Source: an uncultured Legionellales bacterium
Lineage (GTDB): Bacteria; Pseudomonadota; Gammaproteobacteria; Eutrophobiales; Eutrophobiaceae
Direction: 5' to 3'
NCBI GenBank assembly: GCA_913045195.1
Contig: CAJWQR010000014.1
Location: 1 to 32,125, forward strand
DNA: 32,125 bases
Shown: positions 29,979 through 32,125 of the stretch, one piece after another
How positions within the stretch are numbered: position 1 is the stretch's first letter
How the letters are laid out: each line of letters begins with the position of its first letter
Notes under the pieces: model-generated
Told to the model about the DNA's origin: nothing
Seen by the model: only the letters and a program-made list of their open reading frames with translations
Databases searched by the model: none
Made by a program: the position numbers and the translations under genes

Positions 29979-30256
29979 TTAGAAAGAAAGCAAAAAAAAA
30001 GACTGTTACTGAAAAAAGAAATTATGCTAAAAAGTCTCTGTCGAATGACGTGGAGAAAGCCATGAAAAAATATTTAAATGATCTTAATGGTCATACGCCT
30101 AACAAACTTCATGACATTTTTCTTGAGGAAGTTGAAAAACCGTTTTTAGATGTTGTCATGCAACATACGGGCTGGAATATTACCCACGCCTCAACTATGC
30201 TTGGCATGAATCGTGCGACATTACGTAATAGGTTAAAAAAATACAAACTTGATTAA
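29975..30256 (+). CDS. fis: Fis family DNA-binding protein with Lys-rich N-terminus
   Basis: C-terminal HTH GWNITHASTMLGMNRATLRNRLKKYKLD; ATGA overlap with dusB. Confidence 0.93.
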   Translation: MIRKKAKKKTVTEKRNYAKKSLSNDVEKAMKKYLNDLNGHTPNKLHDIFLEEVEKPFLDVVMQHTGWNITHASTMLGMNRATLRNRLKKYKLD

Positions 30257-30378
30257 GATAGGGGAAATGCATCACCCTTTTATAGTTAAAATCAATCTGC
30301 CTCTTTATGCATTGCAATATCGCAATTTATACAATAATGTCGTATTTAAAAGCTACCCTGTAAAGAAGGACAAATTGT

Positions 30379-31938
30379 ATGACGGTCGTTAAACGTGCGT
30401 TAGTCAGCGTGTCAGATAAATCTGGAATTGTCGATTTTTGTAAAGGTTTATCAGAATTAGGAATTGCAATTCTCTCAACGGGTGGCACCGCGAAATTACT
30501 CATCAAGAATAATATTAATGTTACACAGGTGTCAGACTATACCGATTTCCCAGAGATGATGGATGGTCGAGTCAAAACTTTACATCCTAAAATCCACGGA
30601 GCTCTTTTGGGAAGACGTGGAATCGATGATGAAGTGATGAACGAGTATGGAATCGACGCAATTGATCTTGTTGTGGTGAATTTATACCCATTTGAAGAGA
30701 CTGTTAGCAAACCATGCTGCACCTTTGAAGCAGCAATTGAGAATATTGATATTGGTGGCCCAGCTATGCTGCGTTCAGCGGCAAAAAACCATGCCTCAGT
30801 AACTGTTGTTGTTAATACAGAAGATTACGGTACTGTATTAAAGGAATTAAGAGAAGACGGAAATGTCAGCGATAAAACACGCTTTTATCTCGCACAAAAA
30901 GTTTTTGCACATACAGCGAATTATGATGCAAATGTTTCGAATTATTTAGGCGGTTTAAATGAAACCAAAGAGCATATAAATTACCCGTCTACCTACACTA
31001 ATCAGTTCATAAAAAAACAAGATTTACGTTACGGCGAAAACCCCCATCAGACAGCAGCTTTTTATTCAGAATCTCAACCAATGATTGGCACTTTAGCAAG
31101 CGCCAAGCAAATCCAAGGGAAAGAACTTTCTTATAATAATATCGCTGATACTGATGCTGCATTTGAATGCGTTCTTTCTTTTGATGAAACAGCTTGTGTG
31201 ATTGTTAAACACGCAAATCCTTGTGGCGTTGCAATCGGATCTACAATTCTTGAGGCCTATGAAGGCGCTTATAGCACAGACCCGATATCGGCTTTTGGCG
31301 GGATTATTGCGTTTAATCGGATACTGGATGCTGAAACAGCAAAAGCAATTATTGACAGACAATTTGTTGAGGTAATCATCGCGCCAGTCATCGCGACGGA
31401 GAGTCTTAAAATTATTGCAAAAAAAGAAGGTATACGCCTATTAGAATCGGGCGTTCGACAAGAGAATGTTCAACGATTAAACATGAAGCGTGTTAGCGGC
31501 GGTTTATTACTGCAGGATAATGACCAGAGGATTATTAATCGTGAAAATTTAGAAGTTGTAACAAAAAGAGCACCCTCAGTTCAGGAATTAGACGATCTAA
31601 TCTTCTCGTGGCATGTTGTGAAATATGTTAAATCAAATGCAATAGTATATGCGAAAGATAAAAAAACCATCGGCATTGGTGCGGGACAAATGAGTCGTGT
31701 GTATAGTGCGCGCATTGCCGCGATTAAGGCAAAAGACGAAAAGTTAGCTATAACTGGCGCGGTTATGGCTTCGGATGCATTTTTCCCTTTTCGAGATGGG
31801 GTTGATTCATCTGCAACGGAAGGTATACGTGCGATTATTCAACCAGGCGGTTCAGTTCGTGACGAGGAAGTGATCGCCGCTGCTGATGAACACGATATAG
31901 CGATGGTCTTTACCAAAATGCGACACTTTCTTCACTAA
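30379..31938 (+). CDS. purH: Bifunctional AICAR formyltransferase/IMP cyclohydrolase
   Basis: [67 protein letters not shown]. Confidence 0.97.
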   Translation: MTVVKRALVSVSDKSGIVDFCKGLSELGIAILSTGGTAKLLIKNNINVTQVSDYTDFPEMMDGRVKTLHPKIHGALLGRRGIDDEVMNEYGIDAIDLVVVNLYPFEETVSKPCCTFEAAIENIDIGGPAMLRSAAKNHASVTVVVNTEDYGTVLKELREDGNVSDKTRFYLAQKVFAHTANYDANVSNYLGGLNETKEHINYPSTYTNQFIKKQDLRYGENPHQTAAFYSESQPMIGTLASAKQIQGKELSYNNIADTDAAFECVLSFDETACVIVKHANPCGVAIGSTILEAYEGAYSTDPISAFGGIIAFNRILDAETAKAIIDRQFVEVIIAPVIATESLKIIAKKEGIRLLESGVRQENVQRLNMKRVSGGLLLQDNDQRIINRENLEVVTKRAPSVQELDDLIFSWHVVKYVKSNAIVYAKDKKTIGIGAGQMSRVYSARIAAIKAKDEKLAITGAVMASDAFFPFRDGVDSSATEGIRAIIQPGGSVRDEEVIAAADEHDIAMVFTKMRHFLH

Positions 31939-31968
31939 AATATTTTAACAGATATTAAATATATCTAA

Positions 31969-32125
<157 letters not shown>

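Noticed and set aside
30258-30282. Possible fis terminator (AGGG...CCCTTTT)
   Set aside because: Only about 4 bp of stem; insufficient support.

Overview
This 32 kb AT-rich window looks like chromosomal DNA from a sulfur-oxidising gammaproteobacterium. The lineage is inferred from soxYZ, PPi-PFK with a membrane PPase, and gammaproteobacterial gene order. It opens with the 3' end of a tRNA-Lys(UUU), followed by an orphan tungstate-binding protein (tupA-like). A minus-strand block carries bepA, soxY, soxZ and a CPBP protease. A pyrophosphate module follows: PPi-type phosphofructokinase, a DsbA-family protein and a membrane pyrophosphatase. Next comes a secreted hypothetical gene with an unusual leader hairpin, then the housekeeping block leuS-lptE-holA-proA-nadD-rsfS-rlmH-maf. 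A phosphate cluster (OprO/P-like porin, Pit transporter, DUF47 protein) precedes sixA, a methyltransferase and a CBS-domain gene. The window ends with the conserved string fxsA/cutA-dsbD-tlpA-aroQ-accBC-prmA-dusB-fis-purH-purD. I saw no CRISPR array, transposon or prophage. I found no clear multi-gene novel system. The best leads are non-coding: a bulged 19-bp hairpin upstream of the 8447 gene, a ~10.5-bp phased repeat upstream of aroQ-accBC, and two perfect palindromes in one divergent intergenic region. Among proteins, the leads are the K+-dependent (possibly Na+-type) residue signature of the PPase and the soxYZ/protease neighbourhood.
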